A stretch of 64,000 bases of DNA from Betaproteobacteria bacterium HGW-Betaproteobacteria-16 (GTDB taxonomy: Bacteria > Pseudomonadota > Gammaproteobacteria > Burkholderiales > Burkholderiaceae_C), in assembly GCA_002840835.1 (NCBI GenBank), contig PHCQ01000010.1:50567-114566 (forward strand), written 5' to 3'. Each line of letters starts with the position of its first letter. Within the stretch, counting starts at the first letter, position 1. Below are positions 45,001-54,344 of the stretch, piece by piece. The notes beneath the pieces were generated by a model. That model searched no databases. It saw only the letters and a list, made by a program, of their open reading frames with translations, and had not been told where the DNA came from. The translations under genes and the position numbers were made by a program.

Positions 45001-45762
45001 TCAGACGCAGCGCGCGCCGTCCACTTCCAGGCAGACGCCAGAAATGAAGGCGGCTTCAGCGCTGGCGAGGTACAGCACGGCGTTGGCCACGTCCAGCGCG
45101 GTGGAGAAGCGGCCCAGGGGGATGGTGGAGCGGAATTTGTTCAGGCGCTCTTCGGTGAGTTCACCGCCAGCGAACGATGCGCCCAGACCGGTGAACGGGT
45201 TCATCACCGGGTTGATGCAGTTCACGCGGATGTTGTCCGGGCCCAGTTCGGCCGCCAGCGACTTGCTGGTGGTGATGGCCGCGCCTTTGGAGCCGTTGTA
45301 CCAGGTCAGGCCTGGGCGCGGGCGCACGCCGGCTGTGGAAGCGATGTTGATGAAAGCACCGCCGCCGGTGCGCCGGAATTCGGGCACGGCGTGGATGGCG
45401 GACAGGTAGATGCTTTTGACGTTGACCGCGTAGCAACGGTCGAACTCGTCTTCGGGCACGTCCAGCGCGGGCTGGTTCTTGTGCGTCCAGCCGGCGTTGT
45501 TGACCATCACGTCCAGCCGGCCATGGGCCTTCACCGCCGCAGCCACCAGTGCCTTCACGTCGTCGGAGCGCGTCATGTCGGCACGGCAGAAGATGGCCTT
45601 GCCACCCGCCGCCACGATCTCGGCGGTGACACGTTCGCCCTGTTCGACGTTCACGTCGTTCACCACCACCGCCGCGCCTTCTTCGGCCAGACGCTTGGCA
45701 ATGCCTTCACCAATGCCGCTGCCCGCGCCGGTGACGATGATGGAAAGGTCTTTGACTCGCAT
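45001..45762 (-). CDS. SDR-family NAD(P)-dependent oxidoreductase
   Basis: 253-residue classical short-chain dehydrogenase. Cofactor motif TGAGSGIGEGIA (about 10-21), NNAG (about 86), catalytic Ser in NIASTAGVRP, YNGSK (Tyr and Lys, about 154-158) and a C-terminal FISGVCLEVDGARCV. An Asp after beta-2 (VVVNDVNVEQ) suggests NAD preference. It is the last gene of the long minus-strand tetronate cluster, 168 bases after the aldehyde dehydrogenase, with a palindromic repeat between. A role in oxidising a sugar alcohol or aldehyde precursor is plausible inference. Confidence 0.9.
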   Translation of the reverse strand: MRVKDLSIIVTGAGSGIGEGIAKRLAEEGAAVVVNDVNVEQGERVTAEIVAAGGKAIFCRADMTRSDDVKALVAAAVKAHGRLDVMVNNAGWTHKNQPALDVPEDEFDRCYAVNVKSIYLSAIHAVPEFRRTGGGAFINIASTAGVRPRPGLTWYNGSKGAAITTSKSLAAELGPDNIRVNCINPVMNPFTGLGASFAGGELTEERLNKFRSTIPLGRFSTALDVANAVLYLASAEAAFISGVCLEVDGARCV

Positions 45763-45827
45763 GGATTTGTCTCCGAAGAATGAAGGAAGTTTTTGAAAGA
45801 AATCAGGAACGGTTGGGCGAAGTGCCT

Positions 45828-45915
45828 TCATCCAGAGATGCCGTGGAACCGGCTTTGCCGGGCCACTGGCATCGCCCCCCTTCAGGGGGGTGACGCCGAA
45901 GGCGGCGCGGGGGGT
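45828..45915. repeat. family A repeat, copy 6
   Basis: Clear copy: GATGCC...GGCATC enclosing ggaaccggctttgccgggcc, then CCCCCCTTCAGGGGGG and GCCGAAGGCGGC. It lies between the aldehyde dehydrogenase and SDR genes within the tetronate cluster. Confidence 0.7.
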
Positions 45916-45930
45916 AGTCAGGCCTTGGGG

Positions 45931-47364
45931 TTACCCATGTTTGATGGCGACGGTCTTCAGCACCGTGAATCCATACAGCGCCTCAAAGCCTTTTTCACGC
46001 CCATGGCCCGATGACTTCACACCACCGAACGGCAGCTCCACACCACCGCCCGCACCGTAGTTGTTGATGAACACCTGGCCCGCGCGCACGCGCTTGGCCA
46101 TGCGGAACTGGCGGCCGCCGTCGCGCGTCCACACCCCGGCCACCAGGCCGAAGGGTGTGGCATTGGCGAGCTGCACCGCGTGGTCTTCATCGTCAAACGC
46201 CATGGCAGAGAGCACCGGGCCAAACACCTCTTCCTGCGCCAGCCGGTGGTCCACTGGCACATCTCGCAGCAAGGTGGGTGCGGCGTAGTAGCCGGTGGTG
46301 GCGGCCTCGCTCACCACGCGGCCTTGCGCCACAGTGGCAATGCCATCGGCCTCGGCCTGCGCCAGGAAACCCTGCACACGCTCCATCTGGCTCTGGCGGA
46401 TCAGTGGCCCCAGGTCCAGGTTCATGGCCGGCGGGCCGGCACGCAGTTCGGTGAAGCGCTGGCCCAGGCGTTTCAGCAAGGGCTCGTACAGCGAGCGTTC
46501 CACCAGCAGGCGCGAACCGGCGCTGCAGGTCTGGCCGCTGTTCTGCACGATGGCGTTGACGATGAAGGGCAGGGCGGCGTCCATGTCGGCATCGGCGAAC
46601 ACGATCTGCGGACCCTTGCCACCCAGCTCCAGCGTCACCGGACAGTGGCGTTCCGCAGCCGCCTGCTGGATGAGCGTGCCCACGCGCGGGCTGCCGGTGA
46701 AGCTGATGTGGTCCACGCCCGGGTGGCGCGCCAGTGCGTCGCCCACCTCGTGGCCGTAGCCGGTGACGATGTTGATGCAGCCCGGCGGAAAACCCGCTTC
46801 GGCCGCCAACTCGGCCACGCGCAGCAGCGACAGGCAGGCGTCTTCGGAGGGTTTGACCACGCACACGTTGCCGGCTGCGAGCGCGCCGCCCACACAGCGG
46901 CCGAAGATCTGCATGGGGTAGTTCCAGGGCACCACGTGGCCGGTCACGCCGTGGGGCTCGCGCCAGGTGAGCACGCTGTAGCCGTCGAGGTAGGGAATGG
47001 TGTCGCCGTGCAGCTTGTCGCCCGCGCCGGCATAGAACTCGAAGTAGCGCACCAGCGCCAGCGCATCGGCCTTGGCCTGGGCCACGGGCTTGCCACAGTC
47101 GCGCTGCTCCATGGCGGCGAGTTCATCGGCGTGCTCGGCCACCTTCTGGCTCAGCTTCATGAGCAGGCGCCCGCGCTCGGCCGCGGTGGTGCGCGCCCAT
47201 GTGCGATCAAAGCAGTCGCGTGCGGCCTTCACTGCGGCATCGATGTCGGCCGCGTTGCTGCGTTCGATGGTGTCGTAGGCCTCGCCGGTGGCCGGGTCGA
47301 TGACGGGCAGCGTCTGGCCGGAGGCCGAGCGCACGGCGGTGTTGTTGATGTGGTTGAGGGCCAT
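45931..47364 (-). CDS. NAD-dependent aldehyde dehydrogenase
   Basis: 477-residue ALDH-superfamily enzyme oxidising an aldehyde to the acid. VVPWNYPMQIFGRCVGGALA (cofactor entry), FTGSPRVGTLIQQAA (Rossmann), catalytic Glu in TLELGGKGPQIVFADADMDA (split as TLELGGKGPQIVFA) and nucleophilic Cys in NSGQTCSAGSRLL. Also EEVFGPVLSAMAF and FGGVKSSGHGREKGFEALY. AAGGAG lies 6 bases before the ATG at 47364, and dctM ends 17 bases upstream, so it is in the TRAP transporter transcript. Position suggests it forms a tetronate or related sugar acid from an aldehyde; this is inference. Confidence 0.92.
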   Translation of the reverse strand: MALNHINNTAVRSASGQTLPVIDPATGEAYDTIERSNAADIDAAVKAARDCFDRTWARTTAAERGRLLMKLSQKVAEHADELAAMEQRDCGKPVAQAKADALALVRYFEFYAGAGDKLHGDTIPYLDGYSVLTWREPHGVTGHVVPWNYPMQIFGRCVGGALAAGNVCVVKPSEDACLSLLRVAELAAEAGFPPGCINIVTGYGHEVGDALARHPGVDHISFTGSPRVGTLIQQAAAERHCPVTLELGGKGPQIVFADADMDAALPFIVNAIVQNSGQTCSAGSRLLVERSLYEPLLKRLGQRFTELRAGPPAMNLDLGPLIRQSQMERVQGFLAQAEADGIATVAQGRVVSEAATTGYYAAPTLLRDVPVDHRLAQEEVFGPVLSAMAFDDEDHAVQLANATPFGLVAGVWTRDGGRQFRMAKRVRAGQVFINNYGAGGGVELPFGGVKSSGHGREKGFEALYGFTVLKTVAIKHG

Positions 47365-47380
47365 GGAAGCTCCTTCGGAT

Positions 47381-48718
47381 TTACTGGGGGCCGATGCTGG
47401 GACCCACACTCGGTCCAATAGCGGGCTCGACCACCGGCGTTTTGGCAAACACCGCATCACGCAGCGTGAGCGTGATCGAGGGCAGGTAGGTGATGAGGGC
47501 CAGGCAGCCCATGATCACCAGCACGAAAGGCAGCAGATGGCCCACGATGCGGTCGAGCGATATCTTGGCCACGGTGCACGCTGCGAACAGGTTCACACCA
47601 AAGGGCGGCGTGATCATGCCCATGGCCAGGTTGACCACCATGATGATGCCGAAGTGCACCGGGTCCACACCGAAGTGGATGGCCACCGGCACCAGGATGG
47701 GCGCGAGCACGATGATGGCGGCCGAGGTCTCGATGAACATGCCGATCACGAACAGCGCGGCGTTCACACCCAGCAGGAACCAGCCCGGCGACTGCAGCAC
47801 GCTGGTGAGCCACATGCCGATGGCGTCTGGAATGCCGGCACGGGTGATGAGGAAGGCAAACAGGCCGGCGTTCGCAATGATGAACATGATCACCGCGCTG
47901 GAGAGCACCGATTTGCGCAGCACGGTGACGATGTCCCTGGGCTTGAGTTCGCGGTGGATCACAAAGCCCACGAGCAGTGCATAGAACACGGCCACCACGG
48001 AAGCCTCGGTGGGCGTGAAGATGCCGCCGTAGATGCCACCCAGGATCACCACCGGCATCAACAGCGCCCAGCCTGCGTCGCGGGTGGCCGGGCCCACGCC
48101 AAGACGGTCGTCACCATCGGCCTTGCCCAGGCCCTTGAAGCGGCACCACAGGTGCACGAACAGCATCAGCGACGCGCCGATCAGCAGTCCAGGCACCACA
48201 CCGGCGATGAACAGTTCGCCAATGGAAACCTCAGCGGCCACGCCAAACAGGATCAGTGGAATGGAGGGCGGAATGACCACACCCAGCTCGGCCGATGTGG
48301 CCTGCAGTGAGGCCGCGTAGCCCACCGGGTAGCCGTGCTTGACAAGCGCCGGAATCAAGATGGAGCCGATGGCGAAAGTGGTGGCCACGGAAGAGCCGGA
48401 GACTGCCGCGAAGATCATGCAGGTGAGCACGCAGGTCATGGGCAAGCCGCCCTGCACGCCACCCACCAGCGACTTGGCGAAGTTCACCAGCCGGCGCGAG
48501 ATGCCACCGGTTTCCATGAGGTTGCCGGCGAGGATGAAGAAGGGAATGGCGGCCAGCGGGAACTTGTCGATCGCCGAGAACATTTCCTTCGGCACCAGGA
48601 TGAGCTGGTTGCTGTCGAAGATCGCGATGCCCAGCACCGCCGAGCCGCCGATGGCCACGGCAATGGAAATGCTGAAAGCAAAACACACCAGCATGGTGAC
48701 GAGCAGGGTCAATGGCAT
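47381..48718 (-). CDS. dctM: TRAP transporter large permease (DctM)
   Basis: 445-residue membrane protein with about 12-13 helices, the DctM subunit that carries the substrate and sodium path. Signature text: FILAGNLMETGGISRRLVNF, GGLPMTCVLTCMIFAAVSGS, SATTFAIG-like SSVATTFAIGSILIPALVKH, and TPPFGVNLFAACTVAKISLD. It is preceded by dctQ and dctP, and followed by the ALDH gene. With the tetronate enzymes upstream, the likely substrate is D-erythronate and/or L-threonate. Confidence 0.94.
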   Translation of the reverse strand: MPLTLLVTMLVCFAFSISIAVAIGGSAVLGIAIFDSNQLILVPKEMFSAIDKFPLAAIPFFILAGNLMETGGISRRLVNFAKSLVGGVQGGLPMTCVLTCMIFAAVSGSSVATTFAIGSILIPALVKHGYPVGYAASLQATSAELGVVIPPSIPLILFGVAAEVSIGELFIAGVVPGLLIGASLMLFVHLWCRFKGLGKADGDDRLGVGPATRDAGWALLMPVVILGGIYGGIFTPTEASVVAVFYALLVGFVIHRELKPRDIVTVLRKSVLSSAVIMFIIANAGLFAFLITRAGIPDAIGMWLTSVLQSPGWFLLGVNAALFVIGMFIETSAAIIVLAPILVPVAIHFGVDPVHFGIIMVVNLAMGMITPPFGVNLFAACTVAKISLDRIVGHLLPFVLVIMGCLALITYLPSITLTLRDAVFAKTPVVEPAIGPSVGPSIGPQ

Positions 48719-48787
48719 GGCGGGGTTCCGGCGAATGAGGAGAGCAGTGGGTTCAACATGAAATGGGTGGTCAGGCTATCGGTGGCG

Positions 48788-49279
48788 TTATTGCGCTGTG
48801 GTGAGCTCGTCGTGGTGCGGGTCGGCATGGTGGGCCACGGTGGCCAGCAGGCCCAGCAGGGCACCCGCCGGAATGGCCGCGTACGCCCAGGCCATGGAGA
48901 GGTCCAGGCTCGCAAAGGTCTGGAAGCGCACGTGCCACACCAGATCCACACCAAACCACAGCACCACCGAGAAAAACGCAAAGTTCACCGTGGTGATGAT
49001 CCAGCGCACCGTGCTGCGCCACGCACCGCGCGACACACGCAACATCAGGTCCACCGAGATCAATGCACCCTGGCGCAACGCCACCACCGTGCCCAGCATC
49101 ACCATCCAGATCAGCAGCCGCCGCATGACCTCTTCGGTCCAGGTGGAGGGCTGCGAAAAAACAAAACGCGTCACCACCTGCCACATGCCCAGACAGGAAA
49201 TCACCGCCAGGATGAGACAGGCCAGCGACAGGCACAGGCCGGTCACGTGGCGGTCGATGGCAAGGATGAAGGATTTCAT
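48788..49279 (-). CDS. dctQ: TRAP transporter small permease (DctQ)
   Basis: 163-residue four-helix membrane protein: VTGLCLSLACLILAVISCLG, WTEEVMRRLLIWMVMLGTVV (the conserved W-x-E-E-x-x-R-x-x-L-x-W motif of DctQ), VRWIITTVNFAFFSVVLWFG and MAWAYAAIPAGALLGLLATV. ATG 49279 is chosen; the frame upstream is repeat-derived. It connects dctP and dctM in the cluster, with a 69-base gap to dctM. Confidence 0.92.
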   Translation of the reverse strand: MKSFILAIDRHVTGLCLSLACLILAVISCLGMWQVVTRFVFSQPSTWTEEVMRRLLIWMVMLGTVVALRQGALISVDLMLRVSRGAWRSTVRWIITTVNFAFFSVVLWFGVDLVWHVRFQTFASLDLSMAWAYAAIPAGALLGLLATVAHHADPHHDELTTAQ

Positions 49280-49314
49280 AGCAGGTGACGCAACAAAAAA
49301 TGAGGCCCCCGCCG

Positions 49315-49423
49315 AGCGAGGGGAAGTCAATCCAGAAACACCAAGGGTCCGGCTCCGCCGGCCCAAGGTGTTGTCCCCCCTCAGGGGGGGAAGACGGGCC
49401 GAAAGGCCCGGCGCAGGGGGGAG
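49315..49423. repeat. family A repeat, copy 7
   Basis: CCAAGGGTCCGGCTCCGCCG, ACACC..GGTGT outer pairing, CCCCCCTCAGGGGGGG and GGGCCGAAAGGCCC. It lies between dctP and dctQ and runs to the last base before the dctP stop. Confidence 0.65.
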
Positions 49424-50395
49424 TTACTTCACAGCCTGAATCGCTGCGATCCTGTCGGCACCGAACTCCTTGGCGAACTGCGCATAGGCAGGTGCCACAG
49501 CCTTGCGGAAGCTCTCGCCATCGACCTTCTCCACCACCTGCATGCCTTCGCTCTTGAGCTGGGCAATGCCGGTGTTCTCGTCGTCGTTCACCTTTTTGCG
49601 CTGGGCCGCTGCGCCCTTCTTGGCGGCGGCGGTGAATGCGGTCTTGTCGGCAGCGGACAGCTTGTTCCACACCGCAGGCGAGAGGATCAGCGCCGCAGGT
49701 GAATACACGTGGCCGGTCAGCGACAGGTGCTTCTGCACCTGCGAGAACTTGGACGCCAGGATCACGGGAATGGGGTTCTCCTGCCCGTCCACGGTGCCTT
49801 GCTGCAGCGCGGTGAACAGTTCAGGGAAAGCCATGGGTGTGGGCAGGATGCCGAAGGTCTTGTAGCCGTCCATGTGCACCTTGTTTTCCATGGTGCGCAT
49901 CTTCAGGCCGCTGGCGTCGTTCGCCTGGTTGATGGCGCGCTTGCTGTTGGTCATGTGGCGGAAGCCGTTTTCGGTCCAGGCCAGATTGATCAGGCCCTTG
50001 GCTTCCATCTTCTTCTGCAGGTCCTGGCCGATCGGGCCGTCCATCACCTTGCGCGCGTGGTCGTAGTCGCGGAACAGGAAGGGAATGTCGACGATCTTCA
50101 CTTCCGGCACGAAGTTGCCCAGCGGGCCGGTGGAGGTGTTGACGATGTCTTGCGTGCCCAGTTGCACGGCTTCGATCTGCTCGCGCTCACCGCCGAGGGC
50201 CGAGTTGGGGAACTGCTGGCACTTGTAGCGGCCTTGGGTGCCCTTTTCCATCTCTTCGCAGAACACGGTGGAACCCACGCCGTAGTGCGACGTGGCCGAC
50301 GTGGCGTATCCGATCTTCAGCACGGTCTGGGCCTGCACGGCGCCAGAGGCGGCCAGGATGGCGGCGAGGGCGATGGGTTTGATGAGTTGTTTCAT
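49424..50395 (-). CDS. dctP: TRAP transporter substrate-binding protein (DctP)
   Basis: 323-residue periplasmic binding protein. Signal peptide MKQLIKPIALAAILAASGAV-QAQ, then TVLKIGYATSATSHYGVGST and family text FPNSALGGEREQIEAVQLGT, GLINLAWTENGFRHMTNSKR (the conserved Arg that binds the substrate carboxylate lies in this region: KMRTMENKVHMDGYKTFGI) and TVDGQENPIPVI. It binds a carboxylate; context predicts erythronate or threonate. GGAGAC precedes the ATG. Confidence 0.93.
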   Translation of the reverse strand: MKQLIKPIALAAILAASGAVQAQTVLKIGYATSATSHYGVGSTVFCEEMEKGTQGRYKCQQFPNSALGGEREQIEAVQLGTQDIVNTSTGPLGNFVPEVKIVDIPFLFRDYDHARKVMDGPIGQDLQKKMEAKGLINLAWTENGFRHMTNSKRAINQANDASGLKMRTMENKVHMDGYKTFGILPTPMAFPELFTALQQGTVDGQENPIPVILASKFSQVQKHLSLTGHVYSPAALILSPAVWNKLSAADKTAFTAAAKKGAAAQRKKVNDDENTGIAQLKSEGMQVVEKVDGESFRKAVAPAYAQFAKEFGADRIAAIQAVK

Positions 50396-50456
50396 GGACG
50401 GTGTCTCCGTTGTGGTTAGGGAAAGGGAACAGGGGAACGCAAAAAAATGGGGGGCT

Positions 50457-51503
50457 TCAGCTCAGCGGTGGCAGGCCCAGCCGTGCACGGGCCTGCGGGT
50501 GGCGCACCGCATCGGGCTGGTCTTGCACGTACTGCTGGAGCACGGTGGTGAAGCTGGCATCGGCCTTCAGGCCCAGGCGCGGGGCGCGAACGCTCTCGAA
50601 GCGCGACGGCCAGGCCGAAACGATGCCGGCGATGCTGGCGTCGGGCACGTGCGTGATCAGACCCATCACTTCAGGACCTGCCAGGGTCTCGAGGGCGGCC
50701 AGCATGTCGCGCACGCTGACGGTGAGCGCGGGCAGGTTGAGGGCAGTGCGGCCGCCAAAGGCTTCCCGGCTGGCCTCGGCCACAGCCACGATGCCGGCTA
50801 CCGTGTTCGCTGGTGAAGACAGCGCCACGCTGGTGTCCAGGTCTACCGGGCAGGCGCTGGGCAGGCCTGCGAGCGGTTCGCGGAACAGGCCCGAGAGAAA
50901 ACCGGATGCCGCGCCATTGGGCTGCCCGGGGCGAACCGACACGGTCATGAGGCGCGCGGCGCGGCCATCAATGAAGCCCTTGCGGGTGTAGTCGGCCGCC
51001 AGCTGTTCACACACAAACTTGTGGATGCCATAGCTGCCTTGCGGCGTGGGCAGCGTGTCGTCGCGCACCACGGCGGGCAGAGGCAGGGCCGGGTCGCTGC
51101 CGAACACGGCGACCGAGCTGGAGAAAAACACCAACGGGGGCGCATGCCCTGCCAAGGTCTGCGCGCGGCAAGCGTCGAGCAGGCGGCGCGTGGTGTCCAG
51201 GTTGGCGTGCAGCCCCAGGTCGAAATTGGCCTCGCATTCGCCCGACACGGCGGACGCCAGGTGAAACACCGCGTCCCACTGTTGCGTGAACAAGGCGGGG
51301 ATCTCGGCCAGCAGGTCGCCGGTGTGGTGGCGCACGCGCGGGTCGGCCAGCAGGGCAGCGTCGCGCGGGGCCACCAGGTCGGCCAGCATGAGCTGTTCGA
51401 TGCGCTGGCCGCGCAGCGTACCCTGCTGCAGCAAGGTGCGGGCGAGGCGGTCGCCGAGGAAGCCGGCGCCGCCAGTGATGAGGATGTTCATGCGGGTGGT
51501 CAT
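50457..51503 (-). CDS. denD: D-erythronate dehydrogenase (DenD-like)
   Basis: 348-residue extended SDR (NAD-dependent epimerase/dehydratase fold). NAD-binding [20 protein letters not shown] near the N-terminus, [11 protein letters not shown] (Ser) and [11 protein letters not shown] (Tyr and Lys). Matches the DenD family, which oxidises D-erythronate to 2-oxo-D-erythronate. The ATG at 51503 overlaps the otnI stop as ATGA; an internal ATG 12 bases later (MNILITGG) is an alternative. It is in the middle of the tetronate operon, followed after 61 bases by dctP. Confidence 0.88.
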   Translation of the reverse strand: MTTRMNILITGGAGFLGDRLARTLLQQGTLRGQRIEQLMLADLVAPRDAALLADPRVRHHTGDLLAEIPALFTQQWDAVFHLASAVSGECEANFDLGLHANLDTTRRLLDACRAQTLAGHAPPLVFFSSSVAVFGSDPALPLPAVVRDDTLPTPQGSYGIHKFVCEQLAADYTRKGFIDGRAARLMTVSVRPGQPNGAASGFLSGLFREPLAGLPSACPVDLDTSVALSSPANTVAGIVAVAEASREAFGGRTALNLPALTVSVRDMLAALETLAGPEVMGLITHVPDASIAGIVSAWPSRFESVRAPRLGLKADASFTTVLQQYVQDQPDAVRHPQARARLGLPPLS

Positions 51504-52297
51504 GCAGGGGTTTTGCGTGAAGCCTGGTACAGGTGCAGCCAGCCCAGGCCTTCGCTGGTGCCGGCCTTGGGGCGGTATTCGCAACCCACGAAGCCGTCAA
51601 ACCCCAGCGCATCGAGCAGGTCGAACAGGTGCGGGTAGTTCACCTCGCCGCAGTCGGGTTCGTGGCGGTCGGGCACGCCGGCGATCTGGATGTGGCCCAC
51701 GCCGGCAAAGTGTTTTTGCAGGCGCTTGCTCAGGTCGCCTTCCATGATCTGGCAGTGGTAGAAGTCCATCTGCACTTTCAGGTTGGATGCGCCCACCTCC
51801 GCCAGCACGTCGTGCGCCTGCTGCTGCAGGCTCAGGAAGTAGCCCGGCATGTCGCGGCTGTTGATGGGTTCGATCAACAGGCTCACGCCCAGCGGGGCCA
51901 GGCGGGCGGCGGCGTAGCGCAGGTTGGCCACATAGGTGGTGTGCTGTGAGGTGGCATCGCTGCCGGCGGGCACCAGACCTGCCATGGCGTGTACGCGTTG
52001 ACATCCCGTGGCCTCGATGTAGGGAATGGCCAGTTCCAGTGCAGTGGCGAATTCAAGCTCGCGACCGGGGTGGCAGGCCATGCCGCGTTCGCCGGCCGCC
52101 CAGTCGCCCGGGGGCAGGTTGAACAAGGCCTGGGTGAGGTCGTTGTCCTTCAGCCGTGCCGCCACATCGGCAGGCGCGTGCTCGTACGGGAAGAGGTATT
52201 CCACCGCATCAAAACCGTCGCGCGCGGCCGCAGCGAAGCGGTCGAGGAACGGTACCTCGGTGTACATCATGGACAGGTTGGCGGCGAAGCGGGGCAT
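51500..52297 (-). CDS. otnI: 2-oxo-tetronate isomerase (OtnI; hydroxypyruvate-isomerase family)
   Basis: 265-residue TIM-barrel sugar isomerase. [20 protein letters not shown] and [20 protein letters not shown] are family hallmarks; metal-binding acids are in [18 protein letters not shown] (Glu) and [19 protein letters not shown] (Asp, His), with a further Glu in VGCEYRPK. It interconverts 2-oxo- and 3-oxo-tetronate. Its Shine-Dalgarno GGGAGGC is contributed by the edge of repeat copy 8. Its stop overlaps the denD start by 4 bases. Confidence 0.9.
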   Translation of the reverse strand: MPRFAANLSMMYTEVPFLDRFAAAARDGFDAVEYLFPYEHAPADVAARLKDNDLTQALFNLPPGDWAAGERGMACHPGRELEFATALELAIPYIEATGCQRVHAMAGLVPAGSDATSQHTTYVANLRYAAARLAPLGVSLLIEPINSRDMPGYFLSLQQQAHDVLAEVGASNLKVQMDFYHCQIMEGDLSKRLQKHFAGVGHIQIAGVPDRHEPDCGEVNYPHLFDLLDALGFDGFVGCEYRPKAGTSEGLGWLHLYQASRKTPA

Positions 52298-52302
52298 CTG
52301 CT

Positions 52303-52380
52303 TAAGCCTCCCGCCGGGCCGCCCCAAGGGAGGCTTGCGCCCCCTCGGGGGGCAGCGAATACACGAAGTGAAGAGCGTGG
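52303..52380. repeat. family A-like repeat, copy 8
   Basis: GCCTCCC...GGGAGGC outer arm (rc-paired) enclosing GCCGGGCCGCCCC, then CCCCCTCGGGGGG and GCGAATACACGAAGTGAAGAGC. It separates otnC from otnI; its left edge supplies the otnI ribosome-binding site. Confidence 0.6.
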
Positions 52381-52392
52381 GGGTTCATGTGT

Positions 52393-53070
52393 TTACCAGG
52401 GGGTGTTGAATCGGGCCTGAAGCTCGCTGATCTGTGCTTCGGTGAGCGGATCGGGGCGGCGATCGCTCAGCAACCACAGGCGCGCGGTTTCTTCCAGTTC
52501 TTCCAGCAGGGCCATGGCGCTGGCCGGGCTGCTGTGCCACACGGTGGGACCGAGGCGCTCCAGCATCACGGCGTGCAGCGGGCGCTTCGCCTGCGCGATG
52601 AGCGCGGCCACGTCGTCGGCCACGCTGGCATCGCCCGGCACGCGGTAGGGCACCAGCGGCACATGACCCACCTTCATCAGCTGGTAGGGCGTGAGCGGCG
52701 GCAGGATGTCGTCCGGGCGCCAGACACCCTGCAGCGTGAGCGCCACCAGGTGTGTGGAATGGGTGTGCAGCACGCAGTGCGCTTGAGGCGCTGCGGCGTA
52801 GATGCGGCGGTGCAGGGTGAGCGTCTTGCTGGCGCGGGCGCCGGCGACAAGGGTGCCGTCTTCACCCACCCAGGAAAGTTGTTCGGGGTCCAGGAAACCC
52901 AGGCAGGCGTCGGTGGGCGTGATGAGGAATCCATCGCCTTGTTCGCTGCTCAGGCGCACGCTGATGTTGCCCGCGGTGGAATGCACCAGCCCGCGTTGGA
53001 ACAGGCTGGCGCCCACGCGGGCCACCTCTGCGCGCACGGCGTTCTGGGCACTGGGCCAGGGCTGGCTCAC
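52393..53070 (-). CDS. otnC: 3-oxo-tetronate 4-phosphate decarboxylase (OtnC; class II aldolase family)
   Basis: 225-residue class II aldolase/adducin-fold zinc enzyme that decarboxylates 3-oxo-tetronate 4-phosphate to dihydroxyacetone phosphate. GLVHSTAGNISVRL (phosphate/substrate loop), zinc His pair in CVLHTHSTHLVAL, and third His region KRPLHAVMLERLGPTVW. The start is taken as the GTG at 53070, whose GTGA overlaps the otnK stop; a longer frame to 53187 would overlap 118 bases of otnK and is rejected. Translation probably couples to otnK. Confidence 0.9.
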   Translation of the reverse strand: MSQPWPSAQNAVRAEVARVGASLFQRGLVHSTAGNISVRLSSEQGDGFLITPTDACLGFLDPEQLSWVGEDGTLVAGARASKTLTLHRRIYAAAPQAHCVLHTHSTHLVALTLQGVWRPDDILPPLTPYQLMKVGHVPLVPYRVPGDASVADDVAALIAQAKRPLHAVMLERLGPTVWHSSPASAMALLEELEETARLWLLSDRRPDPLTEAQISELQARFNTPW

Positions 53071-54344
53071 AGGGCCACTCCCGCTTGCTGCAAAGCCTGC
53101 GCGAAGAAATCCACGCCACCGAAGTTGCCGGACTTCAGCGCCAGTTGCACCGCTTCGCCACTGCCTGGCAGCGTGGCTTGTGTCCACGGCACACCGGGGC
53201 AGATGGCTGCGCCAATGCGCAACTGCTGCACACCCAGCGCCTGCACCACCGCACCCGATGTTTCACCGCCGGCCACCAAGAGGCGGCGCACGCCGCCCTG
53301 CACCAGCCCTTTGGCGATGCGGGCCAGCGCGTGCTCCACCAGCTCGCCAGCGGCCTGCACGCCCAGGGCCTGCTGCACGGTGCGCACGCTTTCAGGCGCG
53401 GCGGTCGCGTAGACCAGCACCTGGCCCTGGGGCAGCGCTTTCATGGCTTGCGCCAGCACGCCGTCGGCGGTCTGGCGGCCTTCGTGCAGTGCCAGCGGGT
53501 CGATCTGCAAAGCCGCGCGGCCCGCTGCCAGCCACTGCGCCACCTGTGCGTTGGTGGCTTCCGAGCATGAGCCGGACACCACGGCGGCCGGGCCTTGCAG
53601 CGTGTCCAGATCGGCGGCATTGGAGTTGGGCGTGAACCAGCCGCGCCGGGCATAGGCAGGGGGCAGGCCCAGCGCCAGGCCGGAGCCGGCGGTGAGCAGG
53701 GGCAGGTCGGCACAGGCTTCGGCCAGGGTCAGCAAGTGGGCGTTGCTCACCGCATCGGCCACAGCGATCTTCACACCCTCGGCACGCAGTTGCTTCACAC
53801 GGTCGTGCGCAGCCGGTGCGCCGTCATCGAGTACGTCGTGCCGCAGCAGACCCACCTTCTGTGCCGTCTGCGCCTGCAGCACGCGCACCAGGTTCGCATC
53901 CGTCATGGGCGTGAGCGGGTGGTTGCGCATGCCTGAATCGCTCAGCAGCACATCGCCCACGAACAGGTGGCCCTTGAACACAGTGCGGCCGTTTTCCGGG
54001 AAAGCCGGGCAGGCGATGGTGAAGTCGGTATCCAGCGCGGCCATGAGCGCGTCGGTCACCGGGCCGATGTTGCCCTGCGGCGTGGAGTCGAACGTGGAGC
54101 AGTACTTGAAGTAGATCTGCCGGGCGCCTGCTGCGCGCAGGGCTTGGAGCGCGGCCAGGCTTTGCGCCACGGCGTCGGCAGGGGCGATGGTGCGGGTCTT
54201 GAGCGCGATCACCACCGCGTCTGCCTGCGGCAAGCCGCCTTCGGGCACGCCCAGCACCTGCACCGTGTGCATGCCCGCGCGCACCAGCATGCTGGCCACG
54301 TCGGTGGCGCCGGTGAAGTCGTCTGCAATGACGCCAAGGATCAT
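53067..54344 (-). CDS. otnK: 3-oxo-tetronate kinase (OtnK; DUF1537 family)
   Basis: 425-residue four-carbon acid-sugar kinase that phosphorylates 3-oxo-tetronate at C4. The N-terminal substrate domain begins MILGVIADDFTGATDVASML (DDFTGA motif) and includes YFKYCSTFDSTPQGNIGPVT; the C-terminal nucleotide domain ends LLVAGGETSGAVVQALGV, the DUF1537 ATP motif. Length normal. Its ATG overlaps the ltnD stop (ATGA), and its stop overlaps the otnC start. Confidence 0.94.
   Translation of the reverse strand: MILGVIADDFTGATDVASMLVRAGMHTVQVLGVPEGGLPQADAVVIALKTRTIAPADAVAQSLAALQALRAAGARQIYFKYCSTFDSTPQGNIGPVTDALMAALDTDFTIACPAFPENGRTVFKGHLFVGDVLLSDSGMRNHPLTPMTDANLVRVLQAQTAQKVGLLRHDVLDDGAPAAHDRVKQLRAEGVKIAVADAVSNAHLLTLAEACADLPLLTAGSGLALGLPPAYARRGWFTPNSNAADLDTLQGPAAVVSGSCSEATNAQVAQWLAAGRAALQIDPLALHEGRQTADGVLAQAMKALPQGQVLVYATAAPESVRTVQQALGVQAAGELVEHALARIAKGLVQGGVRRLLVAGGETSGAVVQALGVQQLRIGAAICPGVPWTQATLPGSGEAVQLALKSGNFGGVDFFAQALQQAGVAL

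Noticed and set aside
47288..48310. 340-codon plus-strand His/Asp-rich frame opposite dctM
   Set aside because: Antisense artefact of a hydrophobic membrane-protein gene.
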